A stretch of 64,000 bases of DNA, from the NCBI GenBank assembly GCA_019245115.1, contig JAFARZ010000287.1, positions 19,853 to 83,852 on the forward strand, given 5' to 3'. Positions 45,730 to 54,237 of this stretch are shown piece by piece. The notes beneath the pieces are model-generated. The model was given only the letters and a program-made list of their open reading frames with translations. It made no database searches and was not told the DNA's origin. The position numbers and the translations under genes were made by a program. The stretch is from Streptosporangiaceae bacterium. Its GTDB lineage: Bacteria > Actinomycetota > Actinomycetes > Streptosporangiales > Streptosporangiaceae. Numbering within the stretch: position 1 is the first letter of the stretch; each line of letters opens with the position of its first letter.

Positions 45730-48700
45730 TCAGGGCTGCGCGGTGTCATAGTGGATGCCTTCCTGTGGGGCGTCGCACCGGTAGACGCTGTTGCCTAGCT
45801 CGCCCGGAGCGGTCAGCAGGGACAGGGCGAACGGGTTGCCGTCGCGGCGCGAGATGAACACCGGAGCGTTGTCGATGTAACAGCCGTTCCACGGGCTGTT
45901 CTGGCTGATCGGGCTCTTCGCGCCGTCCCATGGTGGCGCGGAGAACGTCTTCCAGTCACCGGTGCTGATCGGGCCGGTGGCCAGGTTCCCGCTCGCGTCG
46001 CGGAGGTTGCCGTCGACATACAGGTAGAGGTCGGGCATGTAGGAGTTGTCAGCGGTGGTCTGCACCCCGGACGGATCGGCGTTGCCGTCGGGCTCCACCA
46101 ATGTGGTGCCGGTGCACAGCTCGAGATGAGTCTCCGCCCAGATGGTGGGGGCGAAGGTGAGCATGGAGCCACCCAGGTCGAACGGGGCCTGCGGCGCGGA
46201 GGTGAAGGCGGCCCACTGGTCCAGTGGGTTCTTGTCGATCGGCTTGAAGAACTCCGTGACGATGGTTTTGACAGTGTCCCGCACAACAGCGGGTACCAGG
46301 CCTTGCTGATACAGCGAGTCGACCGCGTTGGACCATCCCTGTACCTGGCTTCCGATGCCGGAGTCGTTGAGTATCGGCACGTACCCGTCGGCGCCCCCGG
46401 TGATCGCGGCCAGTGACAGGCAGGTCCGGGAACTGTCCAGCGCCGGCGGGTCGATCCACGGCATGTAGCTGCGGCCCGGGGCCTGGCCGGTCACGCTCAG
46501 GTTGACCGTAGTGGTCACATCGTTGTAGCTGCCGAGGTTGGCACCGGAATAGGTCAGGTCCGGGACGGGGATGCCGTAGTCGGTGGCGATCGCGTTCATC
46601 AGCGGCAGGATGAACGGTGCGAGCGCGGTGGTGCCGATCCGGTTGTAGCCGGTGACGTCGATCGAGCCGGGGTCGATGGTGCCGTCCGGGCGGACCAGGT
46701 AGTCGGCGTCGAGATGGGTCAGCGTCTTGTAGTGGGTCGGATCGTCCAGCCAGCCCGAGGTGAGGGGGTTGGGCAGGGCCGGGTTGGCGAAGCCGATCCA
46801 CTGCGCGGCCGGTTCGGACAGCGTCCGCGCCCAGGCGGCGAAGGCAGCCGAGACCGTCGGAGGCAGACAGGAGGTAGTGAGCACACCCGCGGAACAGGCA
46901 GGAAGCTGCGCGGCGCCGAGCGTCTCTTGACTTGCCCACTGGTTGAGGACCTGGCCGCTGGCCAGCTTCGCGCTGATGCAGCACTCCAGGCCGCTGTCCA
47001 GGTTCTGGTTCACGGCGAACGTGGTGACGGTGTCGACGGTGTGGTGAACGAGCGTGCCGGAGACGGGGACGAACGCCGCCGCGTTGAACGCGATATCGGT
47101 GTCGTCGTTGCCGTTGGCGTCCGCGGCGACGCTGGACAGCGTGAGTGTGGCGCCTGGGTACAGGGTGAAGTCGCCGAGCCCCACCCAGACGTCGGACGCA
47201 GCGAACTGGTCGATGGTCCGCTGGACGCTCGGGTGGCCGTTGCCCGGGCTGATCGTGTACGTGGCCTGGGCGGCCGCCGCCCCGGTGTCCGGCACGAAGA
47301 CCTTTACGTTATAGACGCCTCCGGAAGTCAGCCCGGACGGGGTCCAGGTTCCGGTGTCTGCGGTAAGCTCGCCCGCCTGCCGGGTATGCGTGAACCAGAA
47401 GTGGCCGCCGAAGCCGGCGCCGAGCTGGTGCCAGTCCACCGCGCCGACCGGCTCTCCGGCGCCGTCGGTGCCATATGCGATGGTGAAGGTACCGGAGTTG
47501 TGCCAGTTGGTGTTTCCGCAGCCCTGCTGGTTAGCATCGCTGGCCTCGTCGTCGACGATGATCGCATTGGCGGGCAATGTGGAGTTGCACACCGGCGGGT
47601 GCGGGTCGGCGGGTGGCGCCGGTTCGCTCGCCGTCGTGGCCACCTGGAACGAGGTCGGGGTGCAGTCCGCCGAGGTGCAGCTACTGACATAGGTTACCGG
47701 GGCGTGCCACCAGCATTCAGAGTTGCTCAGCTCGCAGAATCCGTTTGCCGAGTCGGCGGGATCGCAGTTGTCAACGCTCAGGCTGCAGAATGCGCTTTCC
47801 GCGGGGAGCTTCGGGTATGCGACAGCGGGCGCATAGTCTGGGGTATCGCCGCCCAGCGGCACTCTCATCCAGCCGAACACCCTCTCCTGGTAGGGCCAGT
47901 CCGCGGGGTGGCTGGCGTCGGCGTATGTGTCCTGCAGGAACGGTGGGCGGTTTGGCGGGTAGACGGGGTTGATCGGGTTGTTCAGCCAGCCCAGACCCCA
48001 CGGCCCGGAGCCGGTGCCGGGGTGCAGCCCGGTGTTGTAGGCCCAGATCGTGAAGTACCAGTTCTCCAGCTCCTCGGGGTTGCCGTCGTTTATCTTGAGC
48101 CCGGCCGTGGTGACCTGATTCCAGAGATGCGCTAGGTAGTAGGCGGTCGCCGCGGCGTTTTCCGCGTAGTCCATGGCGACCTTGTCCTGTAGCGGCTGCG
48201 GCACGCTGGCGCCGGTGAACGGGTCGGTCGCGCCCGCCGTCATGATCGAGGTGATCTGGCCCATGCCATAGCCGCAGTCGGCCTGACTGTAGTTAATGGT
48301 GCCGCTGGAGTTGTAGCCGTAATAGTCGGCTACCAGCGGATCGCCCGCGATGCCGGGCAGCGCGTGCCAGGACGCCTGCCACCAGTTGGACTCCTGGGCC
48401 ATCACCGCCTCGACTACCTCACGGGGCACGGGCGTGGCAGAGCCGAACGGCGCTGGCAGCGGGAAATCTGATGACGGCGCTGATGCCGTGAGCCCCCACC
48501 TGGAGTCGGGCCGGTTCGCGGTCAGCATTCCCCGCGCGGCCTGCTGGGCGGCCCAGTCCACCTGGGCGGCATCTGGCTGCGGTACCTGTAGCGCCGTGCT
48601 CAGCCGCGGCACCGCGCATTTCGGCGTCTGAGCGGTGGCGGCCGCCATCCGCCCGCCCACATAGGCCGGCGACGAGCGGGTGACCAGCGGACCGGGAAAC

Positions 48701-49611
48701 GGGACCGTACTGGCCAGGACCCGGCCGGGAGCGCCGCGGCCGGCGAAAAGCTGTGCTCCGGTCAGCGGTCCGGAGCCGAGGCGCTGTGCCGCGCCCGCGG
48801 CGCTCACCCGCCACAGTCCAGCCGTTCGCGAGTTCTCCTTGACCAGCGCCTCGACAGCGCCGTCGGCGGCAGGCCGCAGGTCGAACGGCGCTCCCGGGAG
48901 GGTGGCCAGCAGCCGCTGCGCCGGCCGGCTGGTACTGCCGCTGACCAGGCTGTCGCCCCGGACCGCCACGATTCCCCCCGGCACCGGTACCGCCGAGGTG
49001 AGTTCCCCGGCGACCGGTGCCGCGGCGCGCACGGTGGCGGTCCGCGTGTCGACCGTCAGCAGTTGGGTCGCGCCCTCGTCGGCGCGGGTATAGCGAGTCA
49101 GCACCGCCTGTCCGGACGCGCCGCATCCAGGGTTGAAGTAAGCCAGCGAAACGCCGGCGGTAAGCGGACGGACCCGGCCGTCGTGCGCGTCGACCAGGTA
49201 GGCGTAGCCGCCCGTGTCCATCCCGGCTGCGCTGTTGGACGCGTGCCAGGGTGCTACCACGGCGATCACCGACCGGCCGTCGCCGGTCAGGCACTGGCGG
49301 CCGGTCCAGCGCTCATCCGAGTAGCCACCGGGCTGGAGCGTCGCCAGGGGAATCCAGGACGAGCCGCCGCCGGCGCTTGCCGCGTAGATGTGGTAGCCGC
49401 CGGTGTCGCCGGTGCCCGTCACCACCTCGTCGCCCGCTGCTATATGGGCAGGTGACGCGGCCGGACCGGTCCCATCGGCCGCCGTGTGGTGTGATCTGGC
49501 GGCCAGCGGGGGCTGAGCGGCCGCCAGTCCCGCTCCGGCCGCCATGATCAGCCCGCTGGTCACTGCCGCAAGGACGCCCGCGATGCGCCGCCGCGCGGAG
49601 GCTGGTCTCAT
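45730..49611 (-). CDS. 1293-aa secreted protein with lytic-transglycosylase-like and golvesin-like domains
   Basis: A Sec signal peptide is clear (RRRIAGVLAAVTSGLIMAAGAGLAAAQP). Residues about 50-330 look like a beta-propeller (blade-like VITGTGDTGGYHIYAASAGG, GGIVAVRGDSLVSGS). About 400-560 resemble an SLT/lysozyme-like domain: EVVEAVMAQESNWWQASW, the putative catalytic Glu in AQESNW, and ADCGYGMGQIT. About 680-850 match a golvesin/Xly-type carbohydrate- or wall-binding module (IIVDDEASDAN ... FWFTHTR ... VKVFVPDTGAA). The last 430 residues are unassigned and contain several Cys pairs. Predicted to be an extracellular, wall-acting enzyme or spore/surface factor. It lies 8 bp downstream of the propeller-like secreted gene, so the two are probably co-transcribed. 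Confidence 0.8.
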   Translation of the reverse strand: MRPASARRRIAGVLAAVTSGLIMAAGAGLAAAQPPLAARSHHTAADGTGPAASPAHIAAGDEVVTGTGDTGGYHIYAASAGGGSSWIPLATLQPGGYSDERWTGRQCLTGDGRSVIAVVAPWHASNSAAGMDTGGYAYLVDAHDGRVRPLTAGVSLAYFNPGCGASGQAVLTRYTRADEGATQLLTVDTRTATVRAAAPVAGELTSAVPVPGGIVAVRGDSLVSGSTSRPAQRLLATLPGAPFDLRPAADGAVEALVKENSRTAGLWRVSAAGAAQRLGSGPLTGAQLFAGRGAPGRVLASTVPFPGPLVTRSSPAYVGGRMAAATAQTPKCAVPRLSTALQVPQPDAAQVDWAAQQAARGMLTANRPDSRWGLTASAPSSDFPLPAPFGSATPVPREVVEAVMAQESNWWQASWHALPGIAGDPLVADYYGYNSSGTINYSQADCGYGMGQITSIMTAGATDPFTGASVPQPLQDKVAMDYAENAAATAYYLAHLWNQVTTAGLKINDGNPEELENWYFTIWAYNTGLHPGTGSGPWGLGWLNNPINPVYPPNRPPFLQDTYADASHPADWPYQERVFGWMRVPLGGDTPDYAPAVAYPKLPAESAFCSLSVDNCDPADSANGFCELSNSECWWHAPVTYVSSCTSADCTPTSFQVATTASEPAPPADPHPPVCNSTLPANAIIVDDEASDANQQGCGNTNWHNSGTFTIAYGTDGAGEPVGAVDWHQLGAGFGGHFWFTHTRQAGELTADTGTWTPSGLTSGGVYNVKVFVPDTGAAAAQATYTISPGNGHPSVQRTIDQFAASDVWVGLGDFTLYPGATLTLSSVAADANGNDDTDIAFNAAAFVPVSGTLVHHTVDTVTTFAVNQNLDSGLECCISAKLASGQVLNQWASQETLGAAQLPACSAGVLTTSCLPPTVSAAFAAWARTLSEPAAQWIGFANPALPNPLTSGWLDDPTHYKTLTHLDADYLVRPDGTIDPGSIDVTGYNRIGTTALAPFILPLMNAIATDYGIPVPDLTYSGANLGSYNDVTTTVNLSVTGQAPGRSYMPWIDPPALDSSRTCLSLAAITGGADGYVPILNDSGIGSQVQGWSNAVDSLYQQGLVPAVVRDTVKTIVTEFFKPIDKNPLDQWAAFTSAPQAPFDLGGSMLTFAPTIWAETHLELCTGTTLVEPDGNADPSGVQTTADNSYMPDLYLYVDGNLRDASGNLATGPISTGDWKTFSAPPWDGAKSPISQNSPWNGCYIDNAPVFISRRDGNPFALSLLTAPGELGNSVYRCDAPQEGIHYDTAQP

Positions 49612-49619
49612 CGTCAGGC

Positions 49620-50501
49620 CTATGACTGAGCGATGTTGAGCGCCCCGTCGGTCTCGCCGCCCCAGATCATCCAGACGGCGCCATTGCTGGGGCTCAGTCC
49701 CGCGGTGGTCTGGGACTCATAGGCGTCTCCGAGCTTGCCTTCGGTGTCTGGGAACGCGCAGCCGTTCGTGGCCGTCGTGTCGGCGATCAGATTGATATGG
49801 CTGAAGACGTCTTCCCCGATCCAGCTCAGGTAAGGCCGGCCGTTCAAGGTGGTGAGCCCGGGAGTCATGACGCTGGATTGGGCGAAGGTTTCCTTGCAGG
49901 TCTCCGACAGCGCGGCCGATAGTGCGGCCACGTTCAGGTGGATGTTGGTGCTGCCCACCCAGGCGATCTCCAGATAGCCGGGGCCGCCGGTAAGCGCGGG
50001 CGCATGCGAACTGGCCTCGAACGTGGCCTGTTGCACCGTGGTCAGGTCACGGACGTTGAGCCGTCCGTCGGTTCCGGTCCATGCGATGTAGAGGTTGTTG
50101 TTCCACGCCGCGAGCGATGGCGCAAAGGGTGAGAAGACATTTTCCGGCCGGATGATCCCGTTGAGGACACCGGTGCTGAAATCCATGGTCGCGTACGCGA
50201 CCTGACGGGTCGACGGGTCGGTCCAGGCCACGTACATGTTGCCGTTGAAGCCCGCCACCGAGCACCCGCCGAGTGCGCCAAATCCGCTCGGGCCGCCCGC
50301 GCTGGTGTCGAGGGTGCCGTTGTTGTCGACGAAACAGTCCTCGAGGGAGCCGTTGAGCGAGGCGATGGCAGGAACGGTACCCGCGCCGACGGTCGGTCCG
50401 GCGGCGGATGCGCCGGGTGCCGTGACCGCCGCAAGTATGCCGGCCAGTGTCCCGGCCACACAAGCACAGATCGCCTTCCGGCGATGCCTGGACAAGTTCA
50501 T
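49620..50501 (-). CDS. secreted beta-propeller-like protein
   Basis: 293 residues from ATG 50501, preceded by GGGAGGAG; the track start is further upstream and unsupported. Signal peptide KAICACVAGTLAGILAAVTAPGASAAGP. The body consists of about five or six repeats of the pattern P-x-L-x5-N-x-YIAWTGTDGRLNV (also NMYVAWTDPSTRQVAYA, YLSWIGEDVFSHINLI, VWMIWGGETDGALNIA). Each is one propeller blade with a W-T/G-D core, as in sialidase-like or lectin propellers. Predicted extracellular sugar or surface binding. It precedes the 1293-aa gene by 8 bp. Confidence 0.75.
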   Translation of the reverse strand: MNLSRHRRKAICACVAGTLAGILAAVTAPGASAAGPTVGAGTVPAIASLNGSLEDCFVDNNGTLDTSAGGPSGFGALGGCSVAGFNGNMYVAWTDPSTRQVAYATMDFSTGVLNGIIRPENVFSPFAPSLAAWNNNLYIAWTGTDGRLNVRDLTTVQQATFEASSHAPALTGGPGYLEIAWVGSTNIHLNVAALSAALSETCKETFAQSSVMTPGLTTLNGRPYLSWIGEDVFSHINLIADTTATNGCAFPDTEGKLGDAYESQTTAGLSPSNGAVWMIWGGETDGALNIAQS

Positions 50502-50574
50502 GGACGTCTCCTCCCGAAAGCAAGGGTCTCGAACCGCGCATGTTGCCGTCACGATTGTGATAGCGGCGTGGTTG

Positions 50575-50655
50575 TTGTCCGGCAACCCATGGCTGGCATC
50601 GGACAACAACAATGGACAATCATCTGCGCTGGATTGTCCGAATTTTGTTGTCCGG
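50575..50655. promoter_or_regulatory. cluster of five TTGTCCG / CGGACAA-type motifs
   Basis: Sites: TTGTCCGG 50575-50582, CGGACAA 50600-50606, TGGACAAT 50613-50620, ATTGTCCG 50633-50640 and TTGTCCGG 50648-50655; a diverged AGACAACGG follows at 50673. They fill the divergent promoter between two secreted-protein genes, next to a two-component system, and are good candidates for response-regulator binding sites. Confidence 0.5.
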
Positions 50656-50730
50656 CGCAATTCCGGATTGCCAGACAACGGAACACGTCCTAGACCTGTG
50701 CCTGGCAGATAACTTCACGGGAGGAGCCTC

Positions 50731-51303
50731 ATGATCTGGCAACGAATACGTCCACCACATTCGATTCAGATTCCCCGGCCACCGGGCAGGCTCGCTCTCG
50801 CGGCGTTCGCCGTAGGTCTCCTCGTCTCCCTCGGCCTGCTCAGCACGGGTTCCATGGCCACAGCGAGTCCCGCGGCGGGCCAGCATGCAGCGCTCGCTGT
50901 GGCCAAGGCCAGGTCGGTTGCTCCGGCGGCTGGCAATGAGTGCGGCTTGCCTACTGGCGCCGGACCAGGCAGTCTCTATCGGCAAAGCTTCAACATCTGC
51001 CCGAGTTGTATACTCGACGCATCCAACAGGAACCTCGGCAATCCCGCTAACCCCTATTGGTGGTATTGCACCTACAACCCATCGACCGGAGCCACCGACG
51101 AGCACTTCGGCGACGGCAGCCAGAATTGTCATCTGCCCACGAGCGCAGGTCCGAATAGCTCCTACCGCACCAGCTTCACCTTCTGCAGCGACTGCCTCAT
51201 CGACGCCTCTAACAGGAACCTCGGCAACCCAGCCAATAACGACTTCTGGTACTGCACCTACAATCCGGCCCGCAACGCCAGCGACGAGCACTACGTCCCC
51301 TGA
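50731..51303 (+). CDS. secreted Cys-rich protein with two tandem 50-aa repeats
   Basis: 190 residues from ATG 50731 with GGGAGGAG upstream. A signal peptide (LALAAFAVGLLVSLGLLSTGSMATASPAAG) precedes two near-identical repeats. Each contains Cys-x-LPT, C-x2-C (FNICPSCILDAS; FTFCSDCLIDAS), the shared SNRNLGNPANxxxWYCTYNP and an acidic end (TDEHFGDG; SDEHYVP). The four cysteines per repeat suggest two disulfides each. I do not recognise the family. It is divergent from the two other secreted genes over the TTGTCCG cluster, and its end overlaps the histidine kinase gene by 13 bp. Confidence 0.78.
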   Translation: MIWQRIRPPHSIQIPRPPGRLALAAFAVGLLVSLGLLSTGSMATASPAAGQHAALAVAKARSVAPAAGNECGLPTGAGPGSLYRQSFNICPSCILDASNRNLGNPANPYWWYCTYNPSTGATDEHFGDGSQNCHLPTSAGPNSSYRTSFTFCSDCLIDASNRNLGNPANNDFWYCTYNPARNASDEHYVP

Positions 51304-52484
51304 GTAAGCGGACCCCACAGTTCGATGCAGGTGCCGGTGCCGGGCGTGGATTCGATCGCGGCCCGGCCGCCGGCGACGGTCATCCTGGCCTTGATCGATT
51401 CGCGGATGCCGAGCCTGTCGGCAAGTCCTGGGGTGAATCCTCGGCCGTGGTCGACGACGCTGACCTGGATTCCCCGGCCCGATGCGCTGGCGTGGACGGT
51501 GGCCGCGTTGACTCCGGCGTGCTTCGCGACGTTGGTCAGCGCCTCATCGACCGCACCGGCAAGGGCGTCCAGGAGAACATCAGGAAGCCCCGGCCGCGCC
51601 TGGTCGAGCTGCGCGGTGTTCAGTTCCACCTGCAGCCCGAGCGCACGGTGCGTGTCCACGACGGCCCGCAGCGCGGACGCGAGGTCGCTGGACCGGTCCG
51701 GCTGCTGACCCTCGACGAAGCGGCGCAGCCAGGTCGCCTCCCGGGCGACGTGCTGACGCAGTCGCGTATCGGGGATCCACTGGTCGCGGGCCAGGGTTTC
51801 CATCGTCTGCAGCACCCGGTCGTGGAGCAAGCGCGCTTGCCGCGCGTGCTCCCGCTGGCGGTCCAGGTCGACCGCCTGGGCCACCGCCTCCTCACGGCTG
51901 CGGTCCAGGTCACGGCCGAAGCGCCGGAACTGGCCGGCGATCGTCCAGATGATCAGGATGGTCCCCAGGTAGCTCGAACTGTTCGGGAGGATGTTCCAGG
52001 CTGGCCCGCCGCCGACAGCGACGGCGGCGAGTATGTAACTGCCGGCCAGGGTGAGCGCCGTCGCCAGCACGGCTGTCAGCCGGATGAGCACCGCACCGGC
52101 AGCGATGGACGCGATCACCGTGTAGGGGTACATGAAGTTCGCCCACGACGCGAAGTCCGCCGTCCCCGTCAACTCCGCTCCCGCGATCAGCCCGGCTACA
52201 TTGAACACGACATCGGCGCTCACCCATGCGGGACGGAAGCGTCCGGCCCGCCAGGCCGTCAGCAGCAGCGTCAGGCTCTCGGCCCATACGGCAGCCGCGA
52301 GCAGGATCACCGGCACGAGGTGCGGATACCTGTCCCGGGCTGCGATCACCGCGCCCGCCACCTGGGCGAGTGCCGCGAGCCGGCTCAGCACCACGAGCAC
52401 CACGATGATGTGCTGGCTGCGCGTCACACCACTGTCGTCGCCCGCGCGCGTGGTGCGGCGCGGCGGCCCCTGCTGGCCCGTCAC
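51291..52484 (-). CDS. sensor histidine kinase, NarL/DesK type
   Basis: 397 residues from GTG 52484. Six hydrophobic segments in the first 190 residues form a membrane sensor with little outside the membrane. The phospho-acceptor is His221 in ARLLHDRVLQTMETLARD (HisKA_3-like, variant spacing), and the ATPase has DEALTNVAKHAGV (N box) and VVDHGRGFTPGLADRLGIRESI (G box). It follows its response regulator by 7 bp. The signal is unknown; its neighbours suggest an envelope or developmental cue. Confidence 0.9.
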   Translation of the reverse strand: MTGQQGPPRRTTRAGDDSGVTRSQHIIVVLVVLSRLAALAQVAGAVIAARDRYPHLVPVILLAAAVWAESLTLLLTAWRAGRFRPAWVSADVVFNVAGLIAGAELTGTADFASWANFMYPYTVIASIAAGAVLIRLTAVLATALTLAGSYILAAVAVGGGPAWNILPNSSSYLGTILIIWTIAGQFRRFGRDLDRSREEAVAQAVDLDRQREHARQARLLHDRVLQTMETLARDQWIPDTRLRQHVAREATWLRRFVEGQQPDRSSDLASALRAVVDTHRALGLQVELNTAQLDQARPGLPDVLLDALAGAVDEALTNVAKHAGVNAATVHASASGRGIQVSVVDHGRGFTPGLADRLGIRESIKARMTVAGGRAAIESTPGTGTCIELWGPLTQGT

Positions 52485-52491
52485 CGGGGTA

Positions 52492-53184
52492 TTAGCGGTT
52501 GTCCGGCGTGATCAGCCGCAGGTCGATGGCCACCCGGGCCAGTTCGGCCTTGTTCCCCACCTGCAGCTTACGGCGGACTCGTTCGATGAACGTGTTCACG
52601 GTGCCGGGGGTGACTCCCATCCGGGTCGCGGCCTGGGCGTGGGTGAACCCGCGTGCGATAAGTCCTAGCGCCTCGAGTTCACGCGGTGTCAGCGCCGGGA
52701 CGCCGTCGGGCGCGTCCGGCCGCTGCTGGCGGCGGCCAGGCCGGTCCACTTCGGCCCTGAGGATGTCAGCAAGCTGGGCGGACAACGCGAAGCCGCCGGC
52801 TGCCGCCGTTCGGAGGGCCGCCAGGAACACCGAAGGAGTAGCGTCCTTGGCGATGTAACCGCTCGCCCCGGCGCTGATGGCGCCGAGCACGTCCCCGGGT
52901 CGGCGGGACGCGGACATCGCGAGCACATGCGCGCGGGACGTGAACCGGGCGATCGTCTCGAATGCCGGCTGGCCGTCGTCCAGGTACAGGTCCAGCACAA
53001 CCACCAGCGGGCCGGCTTCGCCGCTCCCAGCCGGGCAGTCATCCGCCTGACGGCCAAGGAGCACCGCCAGTTCCGGCTCCGTTGAAACCGCCCCAGCCAG
53101 GCGCATGTCGTCCGCGCCGGCCACTATGTGCTCCACGCCAAGGCGTGCCACAGGGTGATCATCCACCACCACTACCCGAATCAT
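52492..53184 (-). CDS. LuxR/NarL-family response regulator
   Basis: 230 residues from ATG 53184; the longer track ORF reads low-complexity sequence antisense to the HTH-TM gene. Receiver domain 1-125 with the acidic pair VVDDHP and phospho-acceptor Asp65 (VVVLDLYLDDG), switch Ser/Thr in VLAMSASRR, and Lys in YIAKDA. A GerE-type HTH follows (ALTPRELEALGLIARGFTHAQAATRMGVTPGTVNTFIERVRRKL). First gene of the pair with the histidine kinase. The TTGTCCG cluster 2 kb away is a candidate target. Confidence 0.92.
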   Translation of the reverse strand: MIRVVVVDDHPVARLGVEHIVAGADDMRLAGAVSTEPELAVLLGRQADDCPAGSGEAGPLVVVLDLYLDDGQPAFETIARFTSRAHVLAMSASRRPGDVLGAISAGASGYIAKDATPSVFLAALRTAAAGGFALSAQLADILRAEVDRPGRRQQRPDAPDGVPALTPRELEALGLIARGFTHAQAATRMGVTPGTVNTFIERVRRKLQVGNKAELARVAIDLRLITPDNR

Positions 53185-53289
53185 TGTGTCATCCAGCGTA
53201 TGTATATCTGGGGACAGACAGGAGCACCGTGAAGACCGCACCATAGATGGGGGCAAACGTCGGGGAGGGGGCAGCGGGAGGTGACGGTT

Positions 53290-54237
53290 ATGGCTCGGGC
53301 TGAGAAATCGATTGACGCCACCGCCGGGCCACTGGAGAGTTTCGCGCTCGGCCTGCGTGAGCTGCGGCGTGCGGCGGGGAGTCCGCCCTATCGCGTGCTC
53401 AGCCGACAGGCCAGGTACTCGCCGTCCACCCTGGCCGCGGCGGCCAGCGGCCAGCGGCTGCCCTCGCTTGAGGTCACCCGCGCGTACGTAGCCGCCTGCG
53501 ACGGGGACGTGCGTGACTGGGAACGGCGGTGGCGAACTGTCGCCGCGGCGCTGGCCGCGGTGTCCCCTCAGGAGGCGGCACCGGTCCGCCCGCAGCGCAC
53601 CGCGCGCCGGGTAATTCTCGCCGCGATCGCAATCCCGATCGCGATCGCCGTCATCACCGCCGGGATCGTCATTCCGGATGCGCTCGGGGGAAACCAGCCG
53701 CTTCGGCCGGACCCGGCGCACCGAGCGGCGGCGCGGCCGGCTTTGCCGTCGGCCGGCGGCGGGTTCACCGCGGTCACCGGTCCGGGCTGCGACGAGACCC
53801 TCACGCACAACACCGACCAGTACGTCCCGGCGGACCGGCATCCCTGGCGTCAGGGCAACGGCAGCGGGTGGACAGAGGACGGCTGCTCCGGTGCGTTCGT
53901 CTACGCCGATACGACCGGGTACGCCGACACGTGGGGCAACACCTTCACATGGTCGTTCCGGCCGGCTCCGGACGGTCAGGTTCGCTGCACGCTCCAGATT
54001 TTCGTCCCCGATTCGCCCGGACTAGGTTTCGCGCAGTACTTCGTCTACGACCGGAACATGAATGAGGATGACCGGATCGGCAGCTTCTCCATCGACCAGA
54101 GCCGCGACCGCGGGCGCTGGATGACCGAAGGTCCCTACACCTCCCCCGATGGAACCGTTCAGCTCAATCTCACCGACCTCGGGCTCGGGCACCACAACGT
54201 CGCGGCGGGTCCGGTCAAGGTCAGCTGTGCTCCCTGA
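53290..54237 (+). CDS. membrane protein with N-terminal HTH and extracytoplasmic domain
   Basis: 315 residues from ATG 53290, which has GGGAGG 9 nt upstream (the track GTG at 53281 leaves no room for it). N-terminal XRE-like HTH (ESFALGLRELRRAAGSPPYRVLSRQARYSPSTLAAAASGQRLPS, about 13-60), a transmembrane helix VILAAIAIPIAIAVITAGIVI (about 107-127), then an outside domain with three cysteines (GPGCDETL, EDGCSGAF, VRCTLQIF, plus KVSCAP) ending in beta-rich GHHNVAAGPVKVSC. The layout is that of an actinobacterial HTH-TM-ectodomain sensor. It is divergent from the two-component pair. Its last 17 bp overlap the SseB-like gene. Confidence 0.8.
   Translation: MARAEKSIDATAGPLESFALGLRELRRAAGSPPYRVLSRQARYSPSTLAAAASGQRLPSLEVTRAYVAACDGDVRDWERRWRTVAAALAAVSPQEAAPVRPQRTARRVILAAIAIPIAIAVITAGIVIPDALGGNQPLRPDPAHRAAARPALPSAGGGFTAVTGPGCDETLTHNTDQYVPADRHPWRQGNGSGWTEDGCSGAFVYADTTGYADTWGNTFTWSFRPAPDGQVRCTLQIFVPDSPGLGFAQYFVYDRNMNEDDRIGSFSIDQSRDRGRWMTEGPYTSPDGTVQLNLTDLGLGHHNVAAGPVKVSCAP

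Noticed and set aside
49620-50678. 352-aa version of the propeller protein
   Set aside because: The extra N-terminus lies across the TTGTCCG promoter region; the ATG at 50501 has a ribosome site and signal peptide.
52492-53841. 449-aa version of the response regulator
   Set aside because: The extension is antisense to the HTH-TM gene; the receiver domain begins at MIRVVVVDDHP.
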